This document shows positions 23,766 through 33,374 of a stretch of 40,066 nt of DNA, piece by piece (within the stretch, counting starts at the first letter, position 1; the number at the start of each line of letters is the position of its first letter). The notes under the pieces were generated by a model. That model was not told where the DNA came from, searched no databases, and worked only from the letters and a program-made list of their open reading frames with translations. Location of the stretch: positions 1 to 40,066 of the forward strand of contig CAJVPP010000214.1 of NCBI GenBank assembly GCA_910592005.1, given 5' to 3'. The position numbers were made by a program, and so were the translations under genes. The stretch is from Funneliformis mosseae. Its lineage: Eukaryota > Glomeromycota > Glomeromycetes > Glomerales > Glomeraceae.

Positions 23766-24701
23766 TTAGGAAAATGATATGATGTTAACAGTAATCTCGA
23801 GTAATCTGTTTGGCCAAATGATCAGGGCCGGAGGGAATTCTTTTTTTTTTTTTTTTTTCTATAATTCGTGTTATACTTTTTTAAATTTTTAGCATTTGCA
23901 ACATATAATCATAAGCTTGATAAAATGACTCTTTAAATTACGCGAATCATAACACGAAAGGTTATGGATAATGAGATTTCTTCACGTGAAAAGTGTCGTT
24001 GTTGACATTTACCCCTTATCACCGCAAAAAATTTCTACCCACGTGACGTTGGCCCGCATTACGGCATTAAGAAATTAACCATGTGATGAATAGTATGTGA
24101 AAAATAGGATTTACGTCCCCAGAATACATGGTAAAAATGAAATGTGGTAGGGAGTGACAAATTAAATGATGTCACGTAGGATGTGGTGATACTCATTGTT
24201 GATCATAAAGAAACGTCATTTCTTTCCCACTTTTCCCGACTTTCCCGCTTCGAAATGCTGTTTCTTCACAAAATGTCACCAAACCAAAATAATCTAAAAG
24301 AATTTTAATTAACAAGGATGAGATATGATTTCATTCCATAAAATTCAATTTCAAAAAGTAAATTTATTTGACACTATGTAAACAAACAAACAAAGACGCC
24401 TTTTCAATAATTAATAATAAATATTTGTTCGATATATATGTTTCAAAGTATATCATCTTAAGTTACCTGAAACAACATGATAAGGACCTAATCGTAATTT
24501 CAACTAATCTACTTAAAGAATATCAACACCAGTTTAGAATTGCATGATATTCTAAGGGAAACGAAACCCCTAACCAGTCCAACCCGGTCAATCTACGGTA
24601 GTCTATCTCGTTTCCTCATGCAAAAGACCGAATCATTTAATAACCATGTGTCAATTCGTCATTCTTTATTATGATTCAAACGCGCCACAAACAAAAGGTT
24701 A

Positions 24702-25772
24702 TTAAGGAGCGCCAACTCGCATACTATACTGATGAGTACTATCGGCTGACCGATTGTTTAAATTACGCGTGGTACCATCTTCATCATTTGTAATTATCAC
24801 GGCATCATAGATCCTTCCAAAGAAGTCAAGGAATAAAATTACAACATTTAAAATCAGGTTGATAAATGGAATAAATGTGTAACCTTCCGTCATGGTCCAA
24901 TACTTTACCTAAAAGGTGATATGAAAATTTTAAACATAATTCATCCGAACTCTAGAGTTAAAAAAAAAAAAAAAACTTACCAAAATAACTAGCTGAGGTA
25001 TATCTTGAAAACCAAAATTTAAAACTCCAACCCAGGCAATGGCCCTTTGTCCATTAGCGGAATATCTCGCACTATATAAGTCCATTCCTCCGAAATTTGA
25101 TGAAACAACCTTTAACGCTTGTATGTTTACCGCAGAAAACACCGTTATCACCGCTGCGAATCTATGATGCTCTCGAAACCAACCCAAAAAAGCTGGATTA
25201 TAATACCTTTGATGTATTATAATTGCAAACCCAAACATTATATTGATTGATCCCGATATTATTAAGATTATCAACCTAAAAAATATAGTAGAGTAATGTT
25301 GAGTCCATTTTTTGAAAAAAAATTTTGAAAAAACAGAACCTTCTACTTACGCGGGTCTGTACAATTCCGGAATGATCTTTGCACTCTTCACTAGAAATGC
25401 TATGTCAAATGCCAAATCATAACATATCAACATAAAGTTGAATATTACAAAGTTTTTCCCCTAAGATGCATACATATATGTTTAGCATATATTCATATTA
25501 ATCGTAAACATTATTAGCATAAAGTTCCTTACCCTATTATTCATACATTGTCCAATTAGATAAATAAAGATGGCAAAGACGATTAGTGATCCAACAACAC
25601 TAAATTCTATGTAATTCTTCAATACAAATTCGGCTTTTTTTTTTAAAGTAAAATAAAAATAGAAATAAATAATCAAAAATATTAAACAAAGTGAATTATT
25701 TATTTACTATTAACCTGGTAAAATTTTTATACTTACGAAAATTTTTGATTGAATCGTTTGGGGTAATTTCAA
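24702..25772 (-). CDS. Polytopic membrane protein with six hydrophobic segments, family not recognised; N-terminus unresolved
   Basis: Exons with agreeing phases are: about 25772-25737, 25633-25533, 25460-25351, 25275-24981 and 24908-24702 (stop TAA). They encode about 249 residues. Visible text runs ITPNDSIKNF, then PEFVLKNYIEFS, then the helices. Hydrophobic segments begin at VVGSLIVFAIFIYLIG, VIFNFMLICYDLAFDIAFLV, ILIISGSINIMFGFAIIIH, AAVITVFSAVNIQALKVV, IAWVGVLNFGFQDIPQLVIL and FIPFINLILNVVILFLDFFG. A motif GFQDIPQLVI lies in the fifth segment, and the short tail is polar (NDEDGTTRNLNN). The first visible exon has no in-frame ATG before a stop at 25800-25798, so either a small upstream exon carries the start or the 5' end is damaged. 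The acceptor before exon 2 follows an A-run rather than a pyrimidine tract, which is weak. I recall similar proteins as multi-copy in Rhizophagus, but have not checked this. Confidence 0.65.
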
Positions 25773-25799
25773 CTATTACAATTATTACTATTGATTTTT

Positions 25800-26385
25800 A
25801 TCTACGACAAAAGGGAGATTAGGAAAGTTTAAATTTGCAAAGCTAAAAAAAGATTCTATTTCTCCGTCAAAATAAATACATATTTTTATGATTAGAATTT
25901 TTTTTTTTTTTTTTTGCAGTGCAGTTTACTAAATTTGTAGTAATAATAACATTTCTTTCTTTAAACCCAAATATTATTTCTTACGTGAAAAAAATAAAAA
26001 ATAAAAAGAAATAAAAATTCATTTATAAACATTCTTTGTTTTATTTACTAGTACGAGAGGTATTAGGTCTATCAAATATCAACTATCAAATAATAACTTA
26101 TAGGTTCTAGATCCTAAATCCTAAATGAAAATCCAAAACAAGATAAAAATATACATAAAATGAACTAAAAGATTAGATGATTACGATAAAGCTTCGACAT
26201 TTCATTTGCGAAAATACGTTTATAGTGTGGCACAGCTTTGATCATAAATTTTATTTATATTTTTAGTGACCGAGGTTCCCCCAAATTGTGAAAAATTAAA
26301 GTTGCATAGTAACATAACGATCAGATATTACAGGTATTTTATCATAATTTATAAATTTCTTTCTTTTTTTTTTCTTATCCTCTTC

Positions 26386-26417
<32 letters not shown>

Positions 26418-26799
26418 AATGAATGAATGAAAAAACAAAACGATTAGATCGTAGGTAAATAGTCATATCAAACTAACTTCACGTCATAGAATTAATTAAA
26501 GCTTGTACTTTTTATGTGGTGCCTCCACACTTTATTATTAACTTACCATATATTAACGTCATTTTTATTTTTTTTTTTTTTTTTTGATAGATAGTTAATA
26601 GAATAATTAATTTAATGGTAAATCTTAATTATAGGGTTTGGTACCTTAATTGTAATTTACGCGTTATTAAATGTGTAACACGTTATTATTATTAAAAGAT
26701 TTTTATCATATAGGACTAAAAAATTATTTAGTCTATTATTATTATTTTTTTTTTTTTTTTTGTTTTTATATGTATAATTGTTTTTTTTTTTTGTTCTCA
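25800..26799. other. Intergenic region between two - strand genes
   Basis: It holds several long homopolymer tracts, including T16-A15 at 26386-26416, and no recognisable gene. The missing first exon of the neighbouring membrane-protein gene could lie within its first 300 bp, but no convincing ATG plus donor was found. Confidence 0.45.
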
Positions 26800-27996
26800 T
26801 TAAGAACAATCAGTTTCCATAAGGTGATTCGGTTGAAAGTGGGAGTATAAAGTACGATCCTCACGATCCTCATTAATAACGTTTGCACACCAGGGTGCAG
26901 GTTTCGACAAGAGGTGAATGGAGGACCGCTTGGATTTTATGTGTGGCGACAGTGGAGGTGACGCTGAAGAAGTTGGTGTGGGAGGGTAATTTGTACACGT
27001 TGATCGTGGCGACGACGATAAAGAAAAATGCGAAGGTGAAGGTAACGAAATCCTTGTACAAGTATCTTCATTTTTTGTTCTAAACATCTCATATAAATTT
27101 ATCCCATGTTCCGGATAATTTTTGGTATTTAGCGGTAACTTTCCTTCGAGATGTTGTTGATATGAGCTGGAAATCAAGGACTTTTGTAAATCGTCTAATG
27201 AATTATCCGCAGGCGCAGGAAGCAACAACTGAGTTCCTAGTGAAGAGCTACAGATTGACATTGACACTGACTTCCTATTGAACATATTATAGGGAGTTGG
27301 TAATGTCAAATGGTTTTCATCATCCGGTGCTTCGTCTTTCGACGATACTTCCATTATTGCGCTAAAAGGCGGCAAGGCAGGTTTGGTTGTTAAATTAGCA
27401 ACTTCTATATTTCTATGCGGGCTCGTTTGAGCGTATCTATTAATATCCGATCGTCGTGTTACATGATTCCTTTGCATATTCGAAGGATAAACGGGCAAAG
27501 GTCTACAGAAGATGGGTAGTCGATTCTCTTGCTCATTGACTTGATCTTGTTGATCTTGACGTGGCGTTCTATTGGTAATATCATCTTGACGGGTAACGGA
27601 TTTCGTTGGAACAAAATAAGGTAATCCCTTATTTTTGGTTTTGGTATTGGCATCATCGTCTATAACAACGTCGTTTAAGGATTGCAGTCTCATTGGGTGA
27701 ATATTTCGAGATGGAGAGCAGCGTTTATTGTTATTAATTTCGTTCTTGTTTCCATCAAGCATCTGCTCGATTTGATCTCGCAAACTTGGGTAATTCTGCA
27801 AAACGTATTCGATTCTATGTGCCGAGCTCTTTATCACCTCGACATTACCATTTCTTGGACCTCTTTTTTTTGCCGTATTGGAAAAGATACAGCTGTGACC
27901 GCTTCTCGAACAATTGGCACAGGGCGAACTCCCCGTACACTTCACTTTCTTCTTCTGACATGCCTGACAAGCAACTGTCACTTTTGTTCGATTCAT
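26800..27996 (-). CDS. Zn2Cys6 (Gal4-type) fungal transcription factor
   Basis: Predicted nuclear DNA-binding regulator. Translation from ATG 27996 gives 398 aa without an intron. A TTG nine bases upstream is in frame but is not a likely start. The zinc cluster is at the N-terminus, with Cys10, Cys13, Cys20, Cys26, Cys29 and Cys36, spacing C-x2-C-x6-C-x5-C-x2-C-x6-C. The basic stretch QKKKVK lies between Cys13 and Cys20. KKRGPRNGNVEVI follows as the typical linker, then a short helical stretch (RIEYVLQNYPSLRDQIEQML) that may dimerise. The rest is polar and low in predicted structure, with Ser/Thr-Pro-rich text near the C-terminus (NYPPTPTSSASPPLSP) that offers proline-directed kinase sites. 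The usual fungal transcription factor middle domain was not seen, so the protein is short for the family. Target genes are unknown. Confidence 0.9.
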   Translation of the reverse strand: MNRTKVTVACQACQKKKVKCTGSSPCANCSRSGHSCIFSNTAKKRGPRNGNVEVIKSSAHRIEYVLQNYPSLRDQIEQMLDGNKNEINNNKRCSPSRNIHPMRLQSLNDVVIDDDANTKTKNKGLPYFVPTKSVTRQDDITNRTPRQDQQDQVNEQENRLPIFCRPLPVYPSNMQRNHVTRRSDINRYAQTSPHRNIEVANLTTKPALPPFSAIMEVSSKDEAPDDENHLTLPTPYNMFNRKSVSMSICSSSLGTQLLLPAPADNSLDDLQKSLISSSYQQHLEGKLPLNTKNYPEHGINLYEMFRTKNEDTCTRISLPSPSHFSLSSSPRSTCTNYPPTPTSSASPPLSPHIKSKRSSIHLLSKPAPWCANVINEDREDRTLYSHFQPNHLMETDCS

Positions 27997-28003
27997 GATA
28001 AAC

Positions 28004-28034
<31 letters not shown>

Positions 28035-28210
28035 AAAATAAAATAAAATATTTTTTTAGTTTTTTTATTTTTAAATTTTTTTTTAAATTTTTTTTTTTTT
28101 TTTTAAAAAAAAAAAAAGGGTTCAGATTATTTTTTTTTTTTATTTTTTGTTTTTTTTTAAAAAAAAAAAAATTATTATTATTATTATTATTATTTTTTTT
28201 TTTTTTTTTT
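28004..28210. repeat. Cluster of poly-A, poly-T and ATT tracts next to the transcription factor start
   Basis: The cluster comprises an A run at 28004-28031, T17-A13 at 28088-28117, T9-A13 at 28150-28171, then an ATT microsatellite to about 28195 and a further T run. Together they form about 200 bp of almost pure A/T homopolymer, directly upstream of the ATG at 27996. Confidence 0.85.
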
Positions 28211-30677
28211 CAGATTTCGTATAAAATAAGAAATGACGGTATGAACTCCAAAAAGAGTTTCAACCGAAAAGAATGATGAGAAAGCAAAAGAAAGTCAAAG
28301 AAGGAAAGCACAGGTTAAAAAAGGGACGATTTAAAAAAAAGGACAAGGTAAAGAGATGATAAAGAATGGCTTTTTTAGGGAAAAACTCCAAAGAACACAT
28401 AAATAGACAACAAAAAAAATTTCTTTTTAGTGAATGGGATGTACCGTGATATAAATATAAGCTAATCGTGTAACCTCGACTGAACCAAACGTTGCTTTGC
28501 GCTTTTTTCCAAAAAAAATCAAATTTGGAGAATAGGAAAGTGAGACAAAAATTCAGTAAACAATTACACTCATTGGAACTTGGGTTGATAAGAGAGGATT
28601 TGGGAAATGAACTTTTCCTGATTCGATTTCAAAAAAAAACCATTTACCATAAAAGCATGAAAACTATTGCGTGACTGGTAGATTGCGTCTTTTAAATGAA
28701 ATCCAAACCTTTTCTGATGCGGAAAATCGTATTATTGGATCACAAAAAGCAATTTTTTAACGGTACTGGGAATATTGATTTTTACTAATAGAGTCTTTCT
28801 TGTTTTTTTTATGCTCCCTTTTTTTTTTCCTGGGCTGAGGGCGGACTAATTATAAACTTTCCAAAAAATAAAATCGGATGTGACGAATTAGCCCGAAAAT
28901 CAAGAAAAATATTTCTCTTGAAATCCCATTGGTTCGCTTTAATTTTTGTTTGCTAACTTTCAGTGTAACGCAAACTTATCGTGACACAAAATAAAGTCAA
29001 AGCAAACAAATAAATTAAATAATAAATTTATTATTTATTTTCAAATGATACCAATTTAATTTTCATTGAAGATGAATGACGATTGGTGATAACATTGCTA
29101 CACCGAAATCACGAGTTGATAAAGAAGTTTTCTGTTGGAATTAAAAAAAAAAAAACAAAATGGGGAAGCCGATCTCATTCAAGTTTTTTTTTTTTTAACA
29201 ACTTCCCATTAATTACAAATAATTTATGCCGAAACCTCATTCAAAAAATTTGTCCAAATAATAATACTAACTGGTAAATCGTGGGGATAGGAACGATTTT
29301 AAATGAGATTTATTTGCTATTTATTTATTTATTATTTAAAAAAATCGACAAAATAAATAAGAATTGGCTCCTGCGCCATTGTAAAACACAAATTAATTTA
29401 CCAATTATTTGTAATACTGGAAAATTATTTTAATTTCTTACGACGAGTAAGGCATTTTATAGATGATAATCTAAATTATCTTTGATCCCTGATTGGTTTT
29501 TTAAAAAATTATTCCCTTTTGAAAATCATTGACATTTAATCATTGTATATTAGGAGGAAAAGTAGATAAAAAAAGAATATCTTTTTTTTTTTTTAATTAA
29601 AAAAGATCTCTCATTATCTAATCTTAATTTATGGTGCTACGAATTTTACATAATTTCTGAACAACAAATATTTTTTTTATACGAATAATTAAACGAGTGT
29701 CGTTATTGGTGAGATTCTTAATCATATTAATTTATTTTTAAATAAGCTTACATTTGGGTTTAATGAATGGAAAAAAAGATTCCTAATTCGGAAACTATCG
29801 TAATTAAATAAAAAGTTCAACGGTAATCAAAACAATACTTAAAGTTACTTGCATTTGTTCAAAAAAAAACTTTATTCGCACGAGGACAGACAAAATTAAT
29901 TAAAAAAATTTTTTTCGATCTATAGCGTTGGGTTTTCTTAAATCGAATCTTTTTAAAAAGTTGATGTATTTCATTAAAAATCAAAATTATGTTTGGTAAT
30001 TTGATAATTGTATGTTTATATTATTATAAATAATCCCAACGAATCAGTTGACTAATCATTAATTATAAAAGGAACATTATTAATTATTATTTATAAACAT
30101 CATCCCCATCTGGATCTGGTGAATCTAAGATTCGTTATACCTTTTTTTTTTTTTTTTGTAAGAAAAAAAAAAAAGATTGAGGAAAAAAAAATTGCGGGAC
30201 TTTATAAACCAAAAATGGATTATTTGTTACGTCATTTTTTTTTTTTAAGTTGGATCAAGAAATAACCCTTAGGGTCGTCCTTTCTTGGCATAAACTTTGA
30301 ATTTTTTTTTAAACCATACATCTCGAGTTATGTAATATAATGAATTAAATATTTCTTAATTAAGGCTCAATTTGACATCAAATGTAGATGATAAATATTT
30401 AAAAAAGAATCGTCTTTGGAAGTCCGGAAACGCATTTATTGCGGGGATTGCATTTACCATTAATTTTGTTTGTTTGTTTTCCAAATCGTTTCATAAAAAA
30501 AAATATATTTATATAACGAGCTATTAAAAGTTCTCACTCGTTTTATGTATGCGTGGAAAAGTAACGAAATAAGGCATAGCTACACAAGTTGTTGGATGTA
30601 GATTCGCTGATTGGATTTGCATCATGCTTCGATGCATAATGCAAATTTCCTTGCATCTGAAGAGCCATGCCTCCTGA

Positions 30678-30685
30678 TATAAAAG
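30678..30685 (+). promoter_or_regulatory. Candidate TATA box of the + strand 7TM gene
   Basis: TATAAAAG is an exact match to the TATA consensus and stands about 350 bp before ATG 31037. Good 3' splice-site sequences, a pyrimidine run then TTTCAG at 30980 and TTTTTTTAG at 31022, lie between it and the ATG. A leader intron would explain the distance. This is inference. Confidence 0.4.
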
Positions 30686-31036
30686 GACGGATGATGGCGA
30701 TTTTGTGACAAATTTTGCACATTTGATACTCTTTTTTTTTTCATTGTTGAATTTTGTCAGTCCAAAAAGATGTTTTGATCAATTATGATGTGTTAAAAAT
30801 TTAATAATATTCTTGTAAATCCGTTTTAAATTATACAATAAACATAGTTATTAATTAATTAAATTATTCAAATTATTCTATTTATTATGCACACTATGCA
30901 TTATACTTTATAAGTATTGAAAAAAAAAAAAATCATCTCGCAAAGGGTACAGAATTTTTTTTCTTTCTTTTTTTTTTCAGTCAATCATCGAACGAATTAA
31001 AATTTATTAATTATTTTTTTAGATAACATAATTATT

Positions 31037-33146
31037 ATGGCTCAATTATTAAATAGCTTTACTCTTGTGTGTAAAGGGTATAATCCCCAGAACAAATTTG
31101 TTTGGGACACTAGCGTTTGTGCTTGTGATTTTCGAGTCAATATTCATGGATGTCCTGAACAAGAAGTTTACAAGATCGCGGATTGGATTTTAATCCCTTA
31201 TTGTTTATTATTAAGCATAGTAGCTTCAATTTGTTTGTACCAATTGATTCATGTAAATAAGGAACCTTTCTTCCTTCCTGCAAGAAGCGATCGTGGATTT
31301 TTGAGACCTCGTCCCCAACACACGTGTTATGCGTTGGCATTGGTATATTGTCCTTGTAAGTTATCCGATCAAAGAAGGGTATTACACAAACCTGTATAGT
31401 ATGGTTTCGAATGTATGTATAGTAAAATTCTTTTTAATGTATGTATTTACATGTGGTTTTTTTTCAAATAGTATGGTGTACATCTATGAAAAAAAAAAAT
31501 CATGCTATTCATACATTCAAAACCATACTAAACAGGTTTGCTATGAGTATATTCAAACCGTTAAATGTTTATATTATTTTATCGTAACGAAAAGGTCAAC
31601 CCCATTAAGAAATGTGAAATGGGTAATAAATTAATCAACTTATTTTTTTATACAGGGAAGATCATTCATATGCTTCAGTTGCTTAACGACCTTTACCCTA
31701 ACGCCATGTGGGCTGAAAGTACGCTATTAAGAATTGATTCTTCATTTTTTTTTTTTTTTAAAACAAGAAACAAAAAAATTTTTGACTTGTAATTTATTTT
31801 CTTGCACAAAGTTTTCCAAATATTACCGCGTACCTTAGCGGCATCATTTTCGATACTATATCCATTAAGCGTTTGTAAGTCATCAAAAACAATTGTCCCG
31901 ATTCTTTTTTTTTTTAATGAACATGTATTTCCTTTTTATTTTTATTTTTATTTTTTTTGAAATGCACTTGTTTTTTTTTATTCAGTATATTCAACAGGAG
32001 CCATTGAAATAGATACAACACTGTCATCAATGGGATCCATGAAAGGATCATTAAATCTATTAAAAAAAATAGATATCACATGTATCTCCATCATGTTATC
32101 CCCCCTTGTTATCTTTCTGCCCTTGGCCGGAATGACTGGTAAGAAAATTTTCGAATTACACTTGTGTAGGAAAAAAAAAATTTGAAATTTTTTTATTTTC
32201 TGACCCAAATCAAAAACCATGCACAGGACATTATGCAGATATTGGAAATATCGGAAAGGCGAATAAATATTTCATAGCGCATAATATTTGTTGGGCCGTA
32301 TGGGGAATCTTTTACATAGGAGCGATGGTTTATTTCTGGTCACGAATCTTTCCAAGTATTTTAGAAAACGTTGATTTGACCATGAATAATGAGAAGAATC
32401 CCGAATTGGAATTGAAACTTGAGCAATTTAAGCAAAATCGTGATAAAGTAGGAAAAATCTTATTTATTTTTATTTTTTATTTTTTTTAAAAAGTTTTTTA
32501 TTATTTATTTTTTTTTTGACTCTAGATCACCATTCCAGGCACGTGGCAGTTAATTCCGGCATGCATTTATATTTTTGCCCTAGTCTTATACGGAGCCTTG
32601 CACAGAACGAATACGATATTTATTTATGGAATCAATATCGCCTACCTAATAATTTGGCAGTATAGCATTCCCATCGCTATTCACATTTCGCAATGGGTCA
32701 TGATTTACAAGTAAGGAAATAAATTTGAAAAGAAAAAAAAAAAAAAAAAAATTTTTTTTTTTTTTTTTGACCCGAAATTTAAATACGTGATTGGTATTTT
32801 CTGTAGCACCTACGTGGCAAAGATACCGGGATCCAAGTTACGTGGTAATAGTATAGTTGGACCTCGTCGTGATGGATCAGATACGACGATTCATTGTCCC
32901 GCTACATCATCATCAACCGATTTTGGAGAGATACATCTTGCAATGAGCAGCTCATTTGATAATTCGCTCAGTCAGAGTCCCATAGCTCCTAAACGTAATT
33001 TAAGACAAAGTTCTTATCATTCATTTTATGTTGATGATGCTTATTTTAGATCAAAAAAGGCTGAATGGGGAAATTATGAAGGATCAAGTCCAAGGCATTC
33101 AATCAATTCATCATCTGATGCCACAACTTTAAATCACCGCATCTAA
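31037..33146 (+). CDS. Seven-transmembrane receptor-like protein, family not recognised
   Basis: Seven exons join in phase: 31037-31355, 31656-31718, 31812-31874, 31986-32138, 32227-32447, 32526-32710 and 32807-33146, giving 447 aa. The N-terminal 45 residues contain four cysteines (12, 28, 30, 39) and no obvious signal peptide. Hydrophobic helices lie at about 46-71 (WILIPYCLLLSIVASICLY), 94-117, 127-152, 178-200 (SIMLSPLVIFLPLAGMTG), 213-238, 280-298 (LIPACIYIFALVLYGAL) and 302-332. Seven helices, a Cys-bearing N-terminus and a 112-residue Ser-rich tail (SSSTDFGEIH, SQSPIAPK, SSPRHSINSSS) fit a G-protein-coupled-receptor plan, with tail phosphorylation likely. I do not recognise the family from its motifs, so receptor function is inference from topology. 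A charged loop (NEKNPELELKLEQFKQNRDK) separates helices 5 and 6, where G-protein contact is expected. The 300-nt first intron contains an inverted-repeat element. Confidence 0.82.
31386..31541. repeat. Inverted-repeat element inside intron 1 of the 7TM gene
   Basis: The left arm (31387-31424), starting CAAACCTGTATAGTATGG, is matched in reverse by the right arm (31506-31540), which read backwards starts CAAACCTGTTTAGTATGG. Both continue with TTT(C/T)GAATGTATG. The arms are about 35 bp with few mismatches, and the loop is about 80 bp. The unusual length of this intron (300 nt against 78-111 for the others) is explained if a small TIR element inserted there. Confidence 0.7.
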
Positions 33147-33374
33147 TTAATAATAGTTCATAAGATACCTTTAAATTATAGAAATTCACTAATTCTTTAA
33201 TTTTATTTTATTAAATAGAAAAAATAATATAGATGATTATTATACAAAATAACTTTTAAACATCGGTAAAATGACAATATTTTATATATTTTACACATAT
33301 TTTAGAAATTAGCTTTGATATGTCAATGTCTTTTTTATATTTTACACTTAAGTACTTTCATGTCTACGATTGCT

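Larger units (their letters stand above)
22606..24701. other. Intergenic region between two - strand genes
   Basis: It serves as the 5' side of the receptor gene and the 3' side of the membrane protein at 24702. No gene was recognised. It contains an AAT microsatellite, long A/T tracts near 23195-23220 and 23401-23420, and a degenerate inverted-repeat element near 23611-23765. Confidence 0.5.
27997..31036. other. Divergent intergenic region between the Zn2Cys6 gene and the + strand 7TM gene
   Basis: The Zn2Cys6 start codon is preceded on its own strand by a T-run of about 27 bases (28004-28031) and then alternating T and A blocks up to about 28210. The remaining 2.8 kb contains short open frames (28492-28674, 29083-29277) with no recognisable content. 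It should hold both promoters. Confidence 0.5.

Noticed and set aside
26873..28041. Several frames on both strands overlapping the Zn2Cys6 gene
   Set aside because: All lie in other frames of the coding sequence and show no domain of their own.
31137..31792. Frames of 67, 101 and 75 codons around intron 1 of the 7TM gene
   Set aside because: One is antisense to exon 1. The others read through intron sequence, and the spliced model with phase-consistent junctions explains the region better.
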